A stretch of 64,000 nucleotides of DNA from an uncultured Bacilli bacterium (GTDB lineage Bacteria > Bacillota_I > Bacilli_A > RF39 > UBA660): NCBI GenBank assembly GCA_947631135.1, contig CANRKE010000001.1, positions 1-64,000 of the forward strand, in the 5' to 3' direction. Below, in pieces: positions 8,986 to 18,182 of the stretch. The notes under the pieces were generated by a model that made no database searches, was not told the origin of the DNA, and was given only the letters and a program-made list of their open reading frames with translations. The position numbers were made by a program, and so were the translations under genes. The first letter of the stretch is position 1. Every line of letters starts with the position of its first letter.

Positions 8986-10041
8986 ATGCACGAATGTTTA
9001 TTATGTGAAAGAGATATGAAAAAATCAAAAAATGAATTTGGTAATGGGTGTATAAATAATATATATAAATTTTTAGATATAGAAAAGCCTACAAGGGGAA
9101 AGGATAAAGAATTATTTTTATATAAAAACATTATGAAAAAAACAAACATTTATAAAATTAATAAGGAACAGAAAATATGGTTAGCTGATAGATATTTAAC
9201 ATATCAATATTTAGATAAATTAACATATGGAAACTTTGAAAAATTAAAAAAACAGATAAACGAAGATATTGAAAATGTTGATAAAACAGAAAAATTTGAT
9301 GAAATGATTACATCTAAAAAGATCAAATTAAAAGAAGCATATGATATATACAAAAAAGAAACAAAATTTAAAACTAATCTTGCTAAGATAGAAAATAATG
9401 AATATAAAGAAGAGGAAAATATAAAATTATTAATAACTGGTTTTAGTTATATATTCAATATATATAAAAATCAATATGAAAAGAATTCATTTAAGGCGAT
9501 GCAATATGTGTTTTGGCAAACAGTAATTGAAGTTGGAAGAAGATATTTTAATTATAAATTGGCAGCAGAATTATTACAACATTCTTTAAAGAAAGATCCA
9601 AAAGACTTTATTATAAAAGACAAAAAAATAATAAATATGATAATTAGTGATCAAAACTTTAAAAAAAAGATAAAAGAAATTTTAGATAAGTATAATAAAA
9701 AACAAAATTTTTATATATCACAAGGAAAAGAGTCTATGTCATTTAAAAATAACGATTTATATTTTGCAATTCATAAGGCTAATATTGAAATGAGCGCAAA
9801 AAAAAATGAGGATTCAAGTTGGGAAGCAAATATTACTTTAAGTGATACTTTTGATTTTACTAAATTTAAATCACCGTTTGATTATTACTTTGATGCAAAT
9901 AATATTCCAAAAAGCATATTGTCTAGTACATTATATAATTTAGCATTTATTTCACAAAAATTAGGAGTAATTAAGGAATATAACGTTATTGTAAAACTTA
10001 CAATAAAAATACAAAAAAATGGTGAAATTGAAATGTTTTAA
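8986..10041 (+). CDS. Orphan protein with N-terminal Cys motif and possible effector-like C-terminus
   Basis: Not assigned to a family. The 351-aa protein opens with CLLCERD and a third Cys in GNGC, a possible zinc site. A long Lys-rich helical middle follows. The compact C-terminal part (about residues 255-351) includes SWEANITLSDTFDFTKF and SQKLGVIKEYNV. That C-terminus recalls variable domains found at the ends of secreted polymorphic proteins, but the match is only by eye. There is no signal peptide. The gene runs against its surroundings, has its own promoter, and ends 15 bp before the next gene, so the two form an operon. Confidence 0.5.
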   Translation: MHECLLCERDMKKSKNEFGNGCINNIYKFLDIEKPTRGKDKELFLYKNIMKKTNIYKINKEQKIWLADRYLTYQYLDKLTYGNFEKLKKQINEDIENVDKTEKFDEMITSKKIKLKEAYDIYKKETKFKTNLAKIENNEYKEEENIKLLITGFSYIFNIYKNQYEKNSFKAMQYVFWQTVIEVGRRYFNYKLAAELLQHSLKKDPKDFIIKDKKIINMIISDQNFKKKIKEILDKYNKKQNFYISQGKESMSFKNNDLYFAIHKANIEMSAKKNEDSSWEANITLSDTFDFTKFKSPFDYYFDANNIPKSILSSTLYNLAFISQKLGVIKEYNVIVKLTIKIQKNGEIEMF

Positions 10042-10056
10042 GAGGTGATGTTAGTA

Positions 10057-10542
10057 ATGAAAAAAATATTAAAAAGAGCTTTTTTTATTATATTACTTTT
10101 GATAATAATATATATAGTATACTTACATACTCTTTATGATTATAATTTTTATTCATCACTAATTGAAATTCCTATACCAATGTTTGCAAAGATGGAGGAA
10201 AAGGACACACATGGTGGATTTCATGGAGATGGGGAATCATTAGTAAAAATATATTTTTCGAACAAACAAGCAGAAAAATTTATAAAAAAAATTAAAAACA
10301 ATACTCATTGGAGTACTTTACCAATTGATGAAATATTACAAAATTGTATAAACAATAATAGTATAGAAGGTATGTCTGTACCTCTTGTAGAAAATGGATA
10401 TTGGTTCTTTTTAGATAGACATAGCAATGCAACAAATAAATATGATTATAATGATATGTTCAATAGAGCTTCTTCAAATTATTCTGTTGCTATATTTGAT
10501 AAAGAATCTAATATACTCTATATTTATTCATTAGATACATAA
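10057..10542 (+). CDS. Small membrane-anchored protein with DTHGGFHGDG motif
   Basis: A 161-aa protein with one N-terminal membrane helix (about residues 8-27) and an extracytoplasmic domain. That domain carries a conserved-looking EKDTHGGFHGDGESLVKIYF stretch, then HWSTLP and YWFFLDR. I recall similar hypothetical proteins in clostridia but know no function. The ATG at 10057 follows GAGGTGAT. The preceding gene suggests a pair, possibly effector and partner or immunity protein, but nothing here proves it. Confidence 0.55.
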   Translation: MKKILKRAFFIILLLIIIYIVYLHTLYDYNFYSSLIEIPIPMFAKMEEKDTHGGFHGDGESLVKIYFSNKQAEKFIKKIKNNTHWSTLPIDEILQNCINNNSIEGMSVPLVENGYWFFLDRHSNATNKYDYNDMFNRASSNYSVAIFDKESNILYIYSLDT

Positions 10543-10583
10543 ATAAAAGGACAATATGTTAATTTTAAAATTTATAATTACTA

Positions 10584-10608
10584 CAAAAAAAAGAACTCAC
10601 GCGAGTTC
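10584..10608 (-). terminator. Terminator of the ribosomal/rpoA operon
   Basis: GAACTC ACGC GAGTTC hairpin, followed on the minus strand by eight to nine T residues, 10 bp after the rplQ stop. Confidence 0.9.
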
Positions 10609-10618
10609 AATTTATATA

Positions 10619-11017
10619 TTATTCAGCTGTTTCAGTAGTTTCTTTCTTACTTTTTTTATCTTCTTTAGCGTCTTCTTCAACTAATTCTAAAATTACAACT
10701 AGAGCATCATCTCCACGTCTTTCAGATAATTTTAAAATTCTAGTATATCCACCATTTCTGTTTTTATATCTAACAGCTAAATCATTGAATAATTTATTTA
10801 CAACTTCTTTATCATTATGTAAAAATGCAAGTGCTTTACGACGAGCAACTAAGCTTCCATCTTTTGCATAACTAATCATTTTATCAACAAATTTTCTTGT
10901 TTCTTTTGCTCTTGTTTCAGTAGTTTTTATTTTTTCAAGCATAATAACATCTTTTACTTGTGAAGCTAGCATACTTCTTCTATGTTTGCAAGTTCTTCCT
11001 AATTTTCTATATGCCAT
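10619..11017 (-). CDS. rplQ: 50S ribosomal protein L17
   Basis: Large-subunit protein near the exit tunnel. The N-terminus MAYRKLGRTCKHRRSMLA and the TTETRAKE motif are typical. The 132 aa include an acidic/Lys tail after residue 110 that is slightly longer than in Bacillus. Last gene of the block; a strong terminator follows. Confidence 0.97.
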   Translation of the reverse strand: MAYRKLGRTCKHRRSMLASQVKDVIMLEKIKTTETRAKETRKFVDKMISYAKDGSLVARRKALAFLHNDKEVVNKLFNDLAVRYKNRNGGYTRILKLSERRGDDALVVILELVEEDAKEDKKSKKETTETAE

Positions 11018-11034
11018 TTAAAATACCTCCTTTA

Positions 11035-12000
11035 TTAATCTTCGTCTTTAAATTTAAGACCCATACCTTTAATTTTATCAATAACTTCTTTTAATGATTT
11101 TTTACCTAAATTACGTATTTTAACCATTTCAGATTCTTTCTTAGCAATAATATCTTGAACAGTAAGTAGTGATGCACGTTTTAAACAGTTATAAGCACGA
11201 ACAGAGAAATCTAAATCTTCAATTGGTGTTTGTAATGTTTTTAATCTTGGATCTTCTACTTTTTCGTTCATTAATCCTCTTTCATCACCAATATTGTCTA
11301 TTGATGCAGTGATTTCAAAATGTTCACATAATATTCTTGATGCAAGAGAAATTGCTTCTTCTGGTTTAATTGAACCATTTGTCCATACATTTAATATTAA
11401 TTTATCAAAATTTTCATTTTGACCAACACGAGCTGGTTCAACATCATAACTTATTCTTTCTATTGGTGAATAAAGAGAATCTATTGCAATTACTCCAGCT
11501 TTAACATTTCCAAGTAATTTCTTTTGTTCATCACATTTTACATATCCACGTCCATTACCGATAGTACATTCCATAACAAGACTACCACCATCACATACGT
11601 GAGCAATTACTTTATCCTTATTAATTATTTCAATATCAGGATCACATTCAAAATCAGATGCTAATACTTCTTTTTCAGAAGAAATATTTAATTTAATAAC
11701 ATGTTCTTCTGAATCATTTTCTGAATGATTTTTAATTACAACATCTTTAAGATTTAAGATGATTGTAGTTACATCTTCATAAACTCCTTCAATTGTTTGG
11801 AATTCATGTTGAACTCCTTCAATTTTTACACTAGTTATCGCACTACCTGGTAATGATGATAACATAACTCTTCTTAGTGCATTTCCTAATGTATTACCGA
11901 ATCCTCTTTCAAGAGGTTCCATTTCAAATTTTCCATAAAAATTATTTTCTACGTATTCACTTACTTTGTAATCAGGTTTTTCAAATCTAACTTTCAACAC
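11035..12000 (-). CDS. rpoA: RNA polymerase alpha subunit
   Basis: Assembly platform of RNA polymerase and binding site for activators. The N-terminal dimerisation domain (ERGFGNTLGNALRRVMLSSLPG near residues 31-52) and the C-terminal DNA-binding domain (ARNLGKKS-like IRNLGKKSLKEV) are both complete in 321 aa. The start is a GTG with GGGAG upstream. It sits between rpsK and rplQ as in Bacillus. Confidence 0.97.
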   Translation of the reverse strand: MLKVRFEKPDYKVSEYVENNFYGKFEMEPLERGFGNTLGNALRRVMLSSLPGSAITSVKIEGVQHEFQTIEGVYEDVTTIILNLKDVVIKNHSENDSEEHVIKLNISSEKEVLASDFECDPDIEIINKDKVIAHVCDGGSLVMECTIGNGRGYVKCDEQKKLLGNVKAGVIAIDSLYSPIERISYDVEPARVGQNENFDKLILNVWTNGSIKPEEAISLASRILCEHFEITASIDNIGDERGLMNEKVEDPRLKTLQTPIEDLDFSVRAYNCLKRASLLTVQDIIAKKESEMVKIRNLGKKSLKEVIDKIKGMGLKFKDED

Positions 12001-12017
12001 CTAACACACTCCCTTTC

Positions 12018-12404
12018 TTAGTTACGAGGACGTTTTGGTGGACGGCAACCATTGTGTGGTACTGGTGTTACATCTGTTATAGAAATTATTTCTAAACCAG
12101 CTGCTTGTAATGATCTTATTGCATATTCACGTCCAGGTCCTAATCCTTTAACTTCAACTGAAACTTTTTTCATTCCATTATCAACAGCAGTTTTTCCTGC
12201 AGCTTCTGCTGCTTGTCCTGCTGCATATGGAGTACTTTTTTTACTTCCTTTAAATCCTAAAGTACCAGCAGATGCCCAACATATTGCGTTTCCTTCCATA
12301 TCAGTAATAGTTACTATGGAATTATTATATGTTGAATAAATATGTGCCATACCTTCAGGTATATTTTTCTTAACTTTACGTTTTCTCAACTTAACTTTAG
12401 CCAT
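12018..12404 (-). CDS. rpsK: 30S ribosomal protein S11
   Basis: Platform protein of the small subunit. The 128 aa contain HIYSTYNNSIVTITD and the C-terminal PVPHNGCRPPKRPRN signature. Within the alpha operon. Confidence 0.97.
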   Translation of the reverse strand: MAKVKLRKRKVKKNIPEGMAHIYSTYNNSIVTITDMEGNAICWASAGTLGFKGSKKSTPYAAGQAAEAAGKTAVDNGMKKVSVEVKGLGPGREYAIRSLQAAGLEIISITDVTPVPHNGCRPPKRPRN

Positions 12405-12419
12405 AATATAACCTCCTTA

Positions 12420-12794
12420 TTATTTTTTCTTATTAGCTACAATTTTCTTAGAACCACGTCTATTTTTCCAACTTCTACAATTACGTCCTGTTCTTTGACC
12501 TCTACAAGGTAATCCTTTAATATGACGAGTACCTCTATAAGATTTTATTTCCATTTGAGTCTTAATATCCGTACTTACTTGTCTTCTTAAATCACCTTCA
12601 ATTGTATAATTGGATACTTCATTACGAATTTTATTTAATTCGTCTTCACTTAAATCTTTTACTCTTCTTTGTCCTTCTATTCCAGCTTGTTCACATATTT
12701 TCTTTGCAGTACTTCTACCTATACCAAATATATAAGTTAATGATATACAAACTGCTTTATTATCTGGAATATCTACACCTTTTATACGTGCCAT
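12420..12794 (-). CDS. rpsM: 30S ribosomal protein S13
   Basis: Head protein contacting the P-site tRNA. The 124 aa include the opening MARIKGVDIP, GIGRSTAKKI and the C-terminal RGQRT-R basic tail. Gene order rpmJ-rpsM-rpsK is standard. Confidence 0.97.
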   Translation of the reverse strand: MARIKGVDIPDNKAVCISLTYIFGIGRSTAKKICEQAGIEGQRRVKDLSEDELNKIRNEVSNYTIEGDLRRQVSTDIKTQMEIKSYRGTRHIKGLPCRGQRTGRNCRSWKNRRGSKKIVANKKK

Positions 12795-12812
12795 AATCTT
12801 TCCTTACCTCCA

Positions 12813-12926
12813 TTATCCTTGTTTTTGTTTGTGTTTAGGGTTTTCACAAATTACCATTACTTTTCCCTTACGTTTTATTACTTTGCATTTAGCGCAAATT
12901 GGTTTTACTGATGGTTTTACTTTCAT
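12813..12926 (-). CDS. rpmJ: 50S ribosomal protein L36
   Basis: A 37-aa protein encoded between infA and rpsM. It begins MKVKPSVKPICAKCKVIKRK and keeps the zinc ligands Cys-x2-Cys, a later Cys and a His in CENPKHKQ, so it is the zinc-binding type. TAGGAGGG lies 7 nt before the ATG. Confidence 0.96.
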   Translation of the reverse strand: MKVKPSVKPICAKCKVIKRKGKVMVICENPKHKQKQG

Positions 12927-12941
12927 ATATTTCCCTCCTAC

Positions 12942-13157
12942 TTACTTTCTATAGGTTATACGCCCACGTGTTAAATCATATATTGATAATTCTACAAGCA
13001 CTGTATCGCCTGGTAAAATACGAATGTAATTCATTCTTATTTTACCAGAAACGTGAGCTTCTATTATGTGCTTGTTTTCAAGTTCAACTTTAAATTTTCC
13101 TCCTGGTAATACTTCAATTACTTTACCTTCCATTTCAATTACATCATTTTTAGCCAT
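12942..13157 (-). CDS. infA: Translation initiation factor IF-1
   Basis: A 71-aa OB-fold factor that blocks the A site during initiation. It begins MAKNDVIEMEGKV and ends LTRGRITYRK as expected. The ATG at 13157 is preceded by GGAGAG. A longer reading from GTG at 13166 would run through that site. Confidence 0.96.
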   Translation of the reverse strand: MAKNDVIEMEGKVIEVLPGGKFKVELENKHIIEAHVSGKIRMNYIRILPGDTVLVELSIYDLTRGRITYRK

Positions 13158-13162
13158 TAAAC

Positions 13163-13912
13163 TCACTCTCCTGTTAAAATTTCATATCCATCTTTAGTAA
13201 CAACAACTGTATGTTCATAATGAGCAGATGGTTTATGATCCATCGTTATTACTGTCCAATCATTATCACTAACATAGACATTTCTTCTTCCTAAATTAAG
13301 CATAGGTTCAACTGCAATTACCATTCCTTCCTTTAGAACTGGTCCTTTATAGTTTGAAACAAAGTTAGGAACTTCAGGATCTTCATGTACATCAGTACCA
13401 ACACCATGTCCTACTAATTCTCTTACTATACTTAAATTATATGAATTTGCACAATCTTCTATTGCTTTTGAAATATCACAAATTCTATTACCTGGTTTTA
13501 TAGCTGATAATCCTTTATATAATGATTCTTCTGTACCTTTCATAAGTCTTTTAATATCATCACTTGGATTATCTCCAATATAATATGTCCAGGCAGAATC
13601 TCCATGATATCCCTTATAACATGCACCAATATCAATCGATACAATATCACCATCTTTTAACTTTCGATTATCTGGTATTCCATGAACTACTTCATCATTG
13701 ATAGATATACATAAAGTATTTGGAAATCCATCATAATTAAGAAACGATGGAGTAGCTCCTCTTTTTATTATGTAATCATAAGCGAGTTTATCAAGCTCTA
13801 ATGAGGAAATACCTGGTTTTAAATATTGTTGTAAGTATTTGTGAGTATCGTAAACTATTCTACCAGCAATTTTTAAAAGTTTTATTTCATCTGGTGATTT
13901 AATAGTAATCAT
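13163..13912 (-). CDS. map: Methionine aminopeptidase type I
   Basis: Removes the initiator Met from nascent proteins. The 249 aa show the metal ligands in DIGACYKGYHGDSAWT (two Asp), GHGVG-D-HEDP (His), and the Glu residues in VAVEPM and YEHTVVV. I start at the ATG at 13912, just after the adk stop; the open frame extends further upstream only by running into adk. The ribosome binding site is weak (GGAAGTG), which suggests coupling to adk. Confidence 0.95.
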   Translation of the reverse strand: MITIKSPDEIKLLKIAGRIVYDTHKYLQQYLKPGISSLELDKLAYDYIIKRGATPSFLNYDGFPNTLCISINDEVVHGIPDNRKLKDGDIVSIDIGACYKGYHGDSAWTYYIGDNPSDDIKRLMKGTEESLYKGLSAIKPGNRICDISKAIEDCANSYNLSIVRELVGHGVGTDVHEDPEVPNFVSNYKGPVLKEGMVIAVEPMLNLGRRNVYVSDNDWTVITMDHKPSAHYEHTVVVTKDGYEILTGE

Positions 13913-13916
13913 TATA

Positions 13917-14570
13917 TCACTTCCCAATAATATTTTCAATTGATGAAAATACTTCTTTGATAGATTTTCCACTATCTATTTTATATAATAAATTTTTATC
14001 TTTATAATATTTTATTAATGGTTCAGTAGTAGCAACGTAAGTATTATATCTTTCTTTGAAAGTTTCTTCATTATCGTCGCTTCTTTGATATATTTCATTA
14101 CCACAATCATCACAAATACCATCTGTTTTTGGTTTTAATGCATCTAAATATTTACTATATATTTTTCCACATTTTTTACATTGTAATCTACCACAAGATC
14201 TCTTCATTGCAGTATCATAATCAACATCTAGATGAAATACATAATTAATTTTGTTATTTAATTTTTCCAATATATCATCTAATTTTTCTGCTTGATTTAT
14301 ATTTCTTGGAAATCCATCAAATATAAATCCTTCACCCTTATTATCCTTTTCTATTCTTTTTTCTAGTACAGGTATTACTATTGAATCATCAACTAAAACA
14401 CCTTTAACTTGCATATCATGAATTTTTTTACCTAACTCACTACCTGTTTTAACTTCTTCTCTAAGTAAATCACCTGTAGATATTTTATTCAAATGATATT
14501 TTTTTTCTAATAATTCTGCTTGGGTTCCTTTACCAGCAGCAGGAGCTGCAATAAAAATTATATTTTTCAT
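13917..14570 (-). CDS. adk: Adenylate kinase
   Basis: Interconverts ATP + AMP and 2 ADP. The 217 aa have the long LID with two Cys-x2-Cys pairs (CKKC and CDDC), so it is the zinc type. Family motifs STGDLLR and DGFPRN are present. The P-loop reads AAPAAGKGT where most family members have G-x-P-G-A-G-K-G-T, so the two P-loop glycines before GKGT are replaced by Ala. Its start overlaps the secY stop by 1 nt. Confidence 0.95.
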   Translation of the reverse strand: MKNIIFIAAPAAGKGTQAELLEKKYHLNKISTGDLLREEVKTGSELGKKIHDMQVKGVLVDDSIVIPVLEKRIEKDNKGEGFIFDGFPRNINQAEKLDDILEKLNNKINYVFHLDVDYDTAMKRSCGRLQCKKCGKIYSKYLDALKPKTDGICDDCGNEIYQRSDDNEETFKERYNTYVATTEPLIKYYKDKNLLYKIDSGKSIKEVFSSIENIIGK

Positions 14571-15847
14571 TACGCTTTATGTCTCCTTACATATTTACTT
14601 TTTTTATAACTTCTACTTATTAGCGAACTTTCTAATTGCTTATATGTTTCAAGTGCAACACCAACTACGATTAATAATCCTGTACCACCTATAGTAACAC
14701 TTGATGGTAAACTAGATAAATTTGTAAATATTATTGGTAATCCAGCAATAATTGCTAGGAAAATTGCACCTGTAACAGTTAATCTTGACAATACTTGTTT
14801 TATATACTTACATGTATCTTTTCCTGGTTTAATTCCTGGTATGTATCCACCATTTTTTTGTAAATCTTCTGATAATTGTTCAGGGTTAATTTGTAAAAAT
14901 ACATAGAAATAAGCAAAGAACAATATCAAAAATATATATATTACAAAACCAACTGGTGTATTATAATTCAAATATTTACTAACTATCAATGTAAATGTAT
15001 CATTTTTAACAAATTGAGCTATTGTTGCAGGTATTGCTAATAAACTTGATGCAAATATTACTGGTATAACTCCAGCAGAGTTAAGTCTTAATGGCATATA
15101 TGATCTTGCTGCACCCATTGCATTAGTTGATTTATTAGCATATTGAATAGGTAATCTTCTTTCAGCTTCTTGAACGAATATTATACCAACAACAACTAGT
15201 AAATATATTGCAATGAATATTAAGTAAGATACACCACCTAAGAATATTTTTTGAACTGTATCAAATTTTACTAATTCATTAAATGCTTCAATGAACATTG
15301 ATGGAATACTTGCAAGAATACCAGCCATAATGATTAGTGATATACCATTACCAACTCCTTTTTGAGTTATTTGATCACCTAACCATAATAGGAAAGCTGT
15401 TCCTGCTGTCATTATAGTTGCAACACGTAAATATTCTAGTGCACTTGCATTTTTTAAAAACGCAAACGAATATGCAATTCCTTGAATAAATGCCATTGCA
15501 ATACCAACATATCTTGTAATTTGATTTAGTTTTTGTCTACCAGTATAACCTTGTTTTTTTAATTCCGTAAAATATGGAATTATATCCATTGTTAATAACT
15601 CAATAATAATTGATGCAGTAATATATGGCATAACACCTAATGCAAATACTGAAAATTGTTTAAGTGCTCCACCACCCATTGCATTGATAAGTTCTAGAAA
15701 TCCTAAATTATCAGTTAAATTTTCTGTACCAGGTATACGTATTGTTGTACCAACTTTAAATACAAACAATATCGCTAATGTGAAAAGTAATCTTTTTCTT
15801 AAATCCTTATTAGAAGGTTTAAATATTTGCTTGATTTCAGCAAACAT
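14570..15847 (-). CDS. secY: Protein translocase subunit SecY
   Basis: Channel subunit of the Sec translocon, 425 aa with about ten membrane helices. Conserved blocks include GTTIRIPG, the plug-region Gly-rich NAMGGGALKQFSVFALGVMPYITASI and QGVGNG-like QKGVGNGISLII. In the spc operon between rplO and adk. Confidence 0.97.
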   Translation of the reverse strand: MFAEIKQIFKPSNKDLRKRLLFTLAILFVFKVGTTIRIPGTENLTDNLGFLELINAMGGGALKQFSVFALGVMPYITASIIIELLTMDIIPYFTELKKQGYTGRQKLNQITRYVGIAMAFIQGIAYSFAFLKNASALEYLRVATIMTAGTAFLLWLGDQITQKGVGNGISLIIMAGILASIPSMFIEAFNELVKFDTVQKIFLGGVSYLIFIAIYLLVVVGIIFVQEAERRLPIQYANKSTNAMGAARSYMPLRLNSAGVIPVIFASSLLAIPATIAQFVKNDTFTLIVSKYLNYNTPVGFVIYIFLILFFAYFYVFLQINPEQLSEDLQKNGGYIPGIKPGKDTCKYIKQVLSRLTVTGAIFLAIIAGLPIIFTNLSSLPSSVTIGGTGLLIVVGVALETYKQLESSLISRSYKKSKYVRRHKA

Positions 15848-15848
15848 A

Positions 15849-16292
15849 TTAAATCACCTCGATTTTTCCACCTGAATTTTCAACTTTTTCTAAAGCTTTT
15901 TTGCTATATTTATGTGCTTTGATAGTCAATTTTTTTTCTAATTCTCCAGTTGCTAATACTTTAATACCACTTAATTCTTTTTTAACAATTCCTTTTTCAA
16001 TTAACATTTCTGGAGTAACTACATCTCCATCGTTAAATACATTTAAATCACTTAAATTAACAGTTGCATATACTTTTTTAAATCTTGCATTGCTAAATCC
16101 TCTTTTTGGTAAACGTCTGAATAATGGTAATTGTCCACCTTCAAATCCTGGACGAACTCCACCACCACTACGTGCGTTTTGTCCTTTATGTCCTTTACCA
16201 CTAGTTTTTCCTAATCCACTACCTGGACCACGTCCAACTATTTTTCTTCTATGTGTAGATCCTTCCATAGGATGCATTTCATGTAATTTCAT
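15849..16292 (-). CDS. rplO: 50S ribosomal protein L15
   Basis: The 147 aa carry the Gly/Arg-rich N-terminal arm (GRGPGSGLGKTSGKGHKGQ and FEGGQLPLFRRLPKRGF). It begins 1 nt after rpsE ends. In most bacteria rpmD (L30) lies between these two genes; here there is no room for it. Confidence 0.97.
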   Translation of the reverse strand: MKLHEMHPMEGSTHRRKIVGRGPGSGLGKTSGKGHKGQNARSGGGVRPGFEGGQLPLFRRLPKRGFSNARFKKVYATVNLSDLNVFNDGDVVTPEMLIEKGIVKKELSGIKVLATGELEKKLTIKAHKYSKKALEKVENSGGKIEVI

Positions 16293-16293
16293 A

Positions 16294-16806
16294 TTATCCT
16301 AATATCTCCTCTACTGTTTTACCTCTTAATTTAGCAATATGTTCAGCACTTCTTTGAGAAGCTAATGCATTTATTGTTGATTGTGCCATATTTATTTTTG
16401 TATTTGAACCAAGTGATTTAGAAACAACATCTTTAACACCAGCAAGATCTAATACTGAACGAACTGGTCCACCAGCTATAACTCCAGTACCTTCTTTAGC
16501 AGGTTTAATTAATACTCTTGATGCTCCACTTCTACCAATTGCTTCGTGTGAAATTGTTCTGTTATCTACAAGTGATATTTGAATTATATTTTTTGTTGCA
16601 TTTTGACTAGCTTTCTTTATTGCATCAGGAACTTCATTTGCTTTACCAGTACCTAATCCAACTTTCCCTTTTCTATCTCCAACAGCAACAACTGCACTAA
16701 ATCTAAAATTACGTCCACCTTTAGTAACTTTAGTTATACGTCTAACAGCTATTACTTCTTCGTCATATATCTTCTTTGGTGGGTTATATTTTTTTCTTTC
16801 CATCAT
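16294..16806 (-). CDS. rpsE: 30S ribosomal protein S5
   Basis: Decoding-fidelity protein, 170 aa. The double-stranded RNA-binding-like N-domain (VRRITKVTKGGRNFRFSA) and the C-terminal GVIAGGPVRSVLDLAG region are present. Directly abuts rplO, with no rpmD. Confidence 0.97.
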   Translation of the reverse strand: MMERKKYNPPKKIYDEEVIAVRRITKVTKGGRNFRFSAVVAVGDRKGKVGLGTGKANEVPDAIKKASQNATKNIIQISLVDNRTISHEAIGRSGASRVLIKPAKEGTGVIAGGPVRSVLDLAGVKDVVSKSLGSNTKINMAQSTINALASQRSAEHIAKLRGKTVEEILG

Positions 16807-16816
16807 TACCCTCCTT

Positions 16817-17179
16817 CTAAAATTCTAATCCATTTTCACGTGCAGCATCAGCAAGTGCTTTTACACGTCCATGATATAGGTATCCACCTCTATCAAATAC
16901 TACTTTTTTAATTTTTAATTTTTTAGCTTTTTCAGCTATATCTTTTCCAACAACTTTAGCTGCTTCAATATTTGAACCTTTAGCAATTTTTAATGATTTA
17001 TCCAATGATGAAGCACTAGCTAATGTAATACCTTTTACATCATCTATAATTTGTACTGAGATATTAGTGTTTGAACGGAATACATTTAGTCTAGGTATTT
17101 CACTAGTACCAGATAAATTCTTTCTAACTCTTCTATGTCTCATTTTACGTGCTTCATTACGAGATACCTTATTTATCAT
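16817..17179 (-). CDS. rplR: 50S ribosomal protein L18
   Basis: 5S rRNA-binding protein, 120 aa. It has RRVRKNLSGTSEIPRLNVFRS and the C-terminal FDRGGYLYHGRVKALADAAR signature. Confidence 0.97.
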   Translation of the reverse strand: MINKVSRNEARKMRHRRVRKNLSGTSEIPRLNVFRSNTNISVQIIDDVKGITLASASSLDKSLKIAKGSNIEAAKVVGKDIAEKAKKLKIKKVVFDRGGYLYHGRVKALADAARENGLEF

Positions 17180-17199
17180 AACTCTATCTCTCCTTTACC

Positions 17200-17739
17200 C
17201 TATTTTGAAGCTTTCTTTCCTTCTTTACGACGGATTATTTCATTTTTGTATTTTATTCCTTTTCCTTTATAAGGTTCAGGTGGTCTTATTCCACGAATCT
17301 TAGCTGCATATTCACCAACTTCTTGTTTGTCAATACCACTAATTTTAATTTCAGTATTACTAATACCTTCAACTTTTAAACTGCTTGGTATTTCTATTTC
17401 AACAGGATGTGAGAAACCAGCTTTGATTGCTAATTTATTTCCTTTTAATTGGAAATTATAACCAACACCTACTATTTCTAAAGATTTATCGAAACCTTTA
17501 CTAACACCGTCTATCATATTTTTAATATTTGCATTAGTTGTACCATGCATTTGTTTAGAAGTTTTAATGTCATTTTTACGTGTTGTATAAACTTTTCCTT
17601 CTTCAACTTTAACATCTATACAATTTGCAATATTTAAACTAAGTTCACCTTTTGGACCTTTAACTGTTAATGTATTATTTTCTATATTAACACTTACACC
17701 TTCAGGTATACTCAACACTCTATTTCCTATACGACTCAT
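17200..17739 (-). CDS. rplF: 50S ribosomal protein L6
   Basis: A 179-aa two-domain protein near the factor-binding centre. It begins MSRIGNRVLSIPEGV and has the C-terminal RPPEPYKGKGIKY signature. Confidence 0.97.
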   Translation of the reverse strand: MSRIGNRVLSIPEGVSVNIENNTLTVKGPKGELSLNIANCIDVKVEEGKVYTTRKNDIKTSKQMHGTTNANIKNMIDGVSKGFDKSLEIVGVGYNFQLKGNKLAIKAGFSHPVEIEIPSSLKVEGISNTEIKISGIDKQEVGEYAAKIRGIRPPEPYKGKGIKYKNEIIRRKEGKKASK

Positions 17740-17760
17740 CAGGACACCTCCTCTTATCGT

Positions 17761-18162
17761 CTACCATACGTAAGCCAGTACTTCTCCACCAATATTTTCT
17801 AAACGTGCTTGTTTATCAGTCATTATTCCTTTTGATGTAGATATTATAGCAATACCTAAACCATTTAAAACTCTTGGAATTTCATCTGATTTAACATATA
17901 CACGTAGTCCTGGTTTAGAAATACGCTTAAGTCCAGTAATTACTCTTTCTTTATTTTGTCCATATTTAAGTGATAATACTATCATGTCATCTTGATTATC
18001 GTGTTTTTCTATTTTGTAATCTATTATATATCCTTCTTCTTTAAGAATATTTGCAATTTGAATTTTTATTTTAGAAGCTGGAACTTCTACTTTTTTATAT
18101 CGCATAATGTTTGCATTACGTATTCTTGTAAGCATATCTGCGATTGGATCAGTTAATACCAT
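17761..18162 (-). CDS. rpsH: 30S ribosomal protein S8
   Basis: 16S rRNA assembly protein and, in many bacteria, the spc operon repressor. The 133 aa begin DPIADMLTRIRNAN and include STSKGIMTD and GGEVLAYVW at the C-terminus. Confidence 0.97.
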   Translation of the reverse strand: MVLTDPIADMLTRIRNANIMRYKKVEVPASKIKIQIANILKEEGYIIDYKIEKHDNQDDMIVLSLKYGQNKERVITGLKRISKPGLRVYVKSDEIPRVLNGLGIAIISTSKGIMTDKQARLENIGGEVLAYVW

Positions 18163-18182
18163 AATAATCCTCCCTTCACTTA

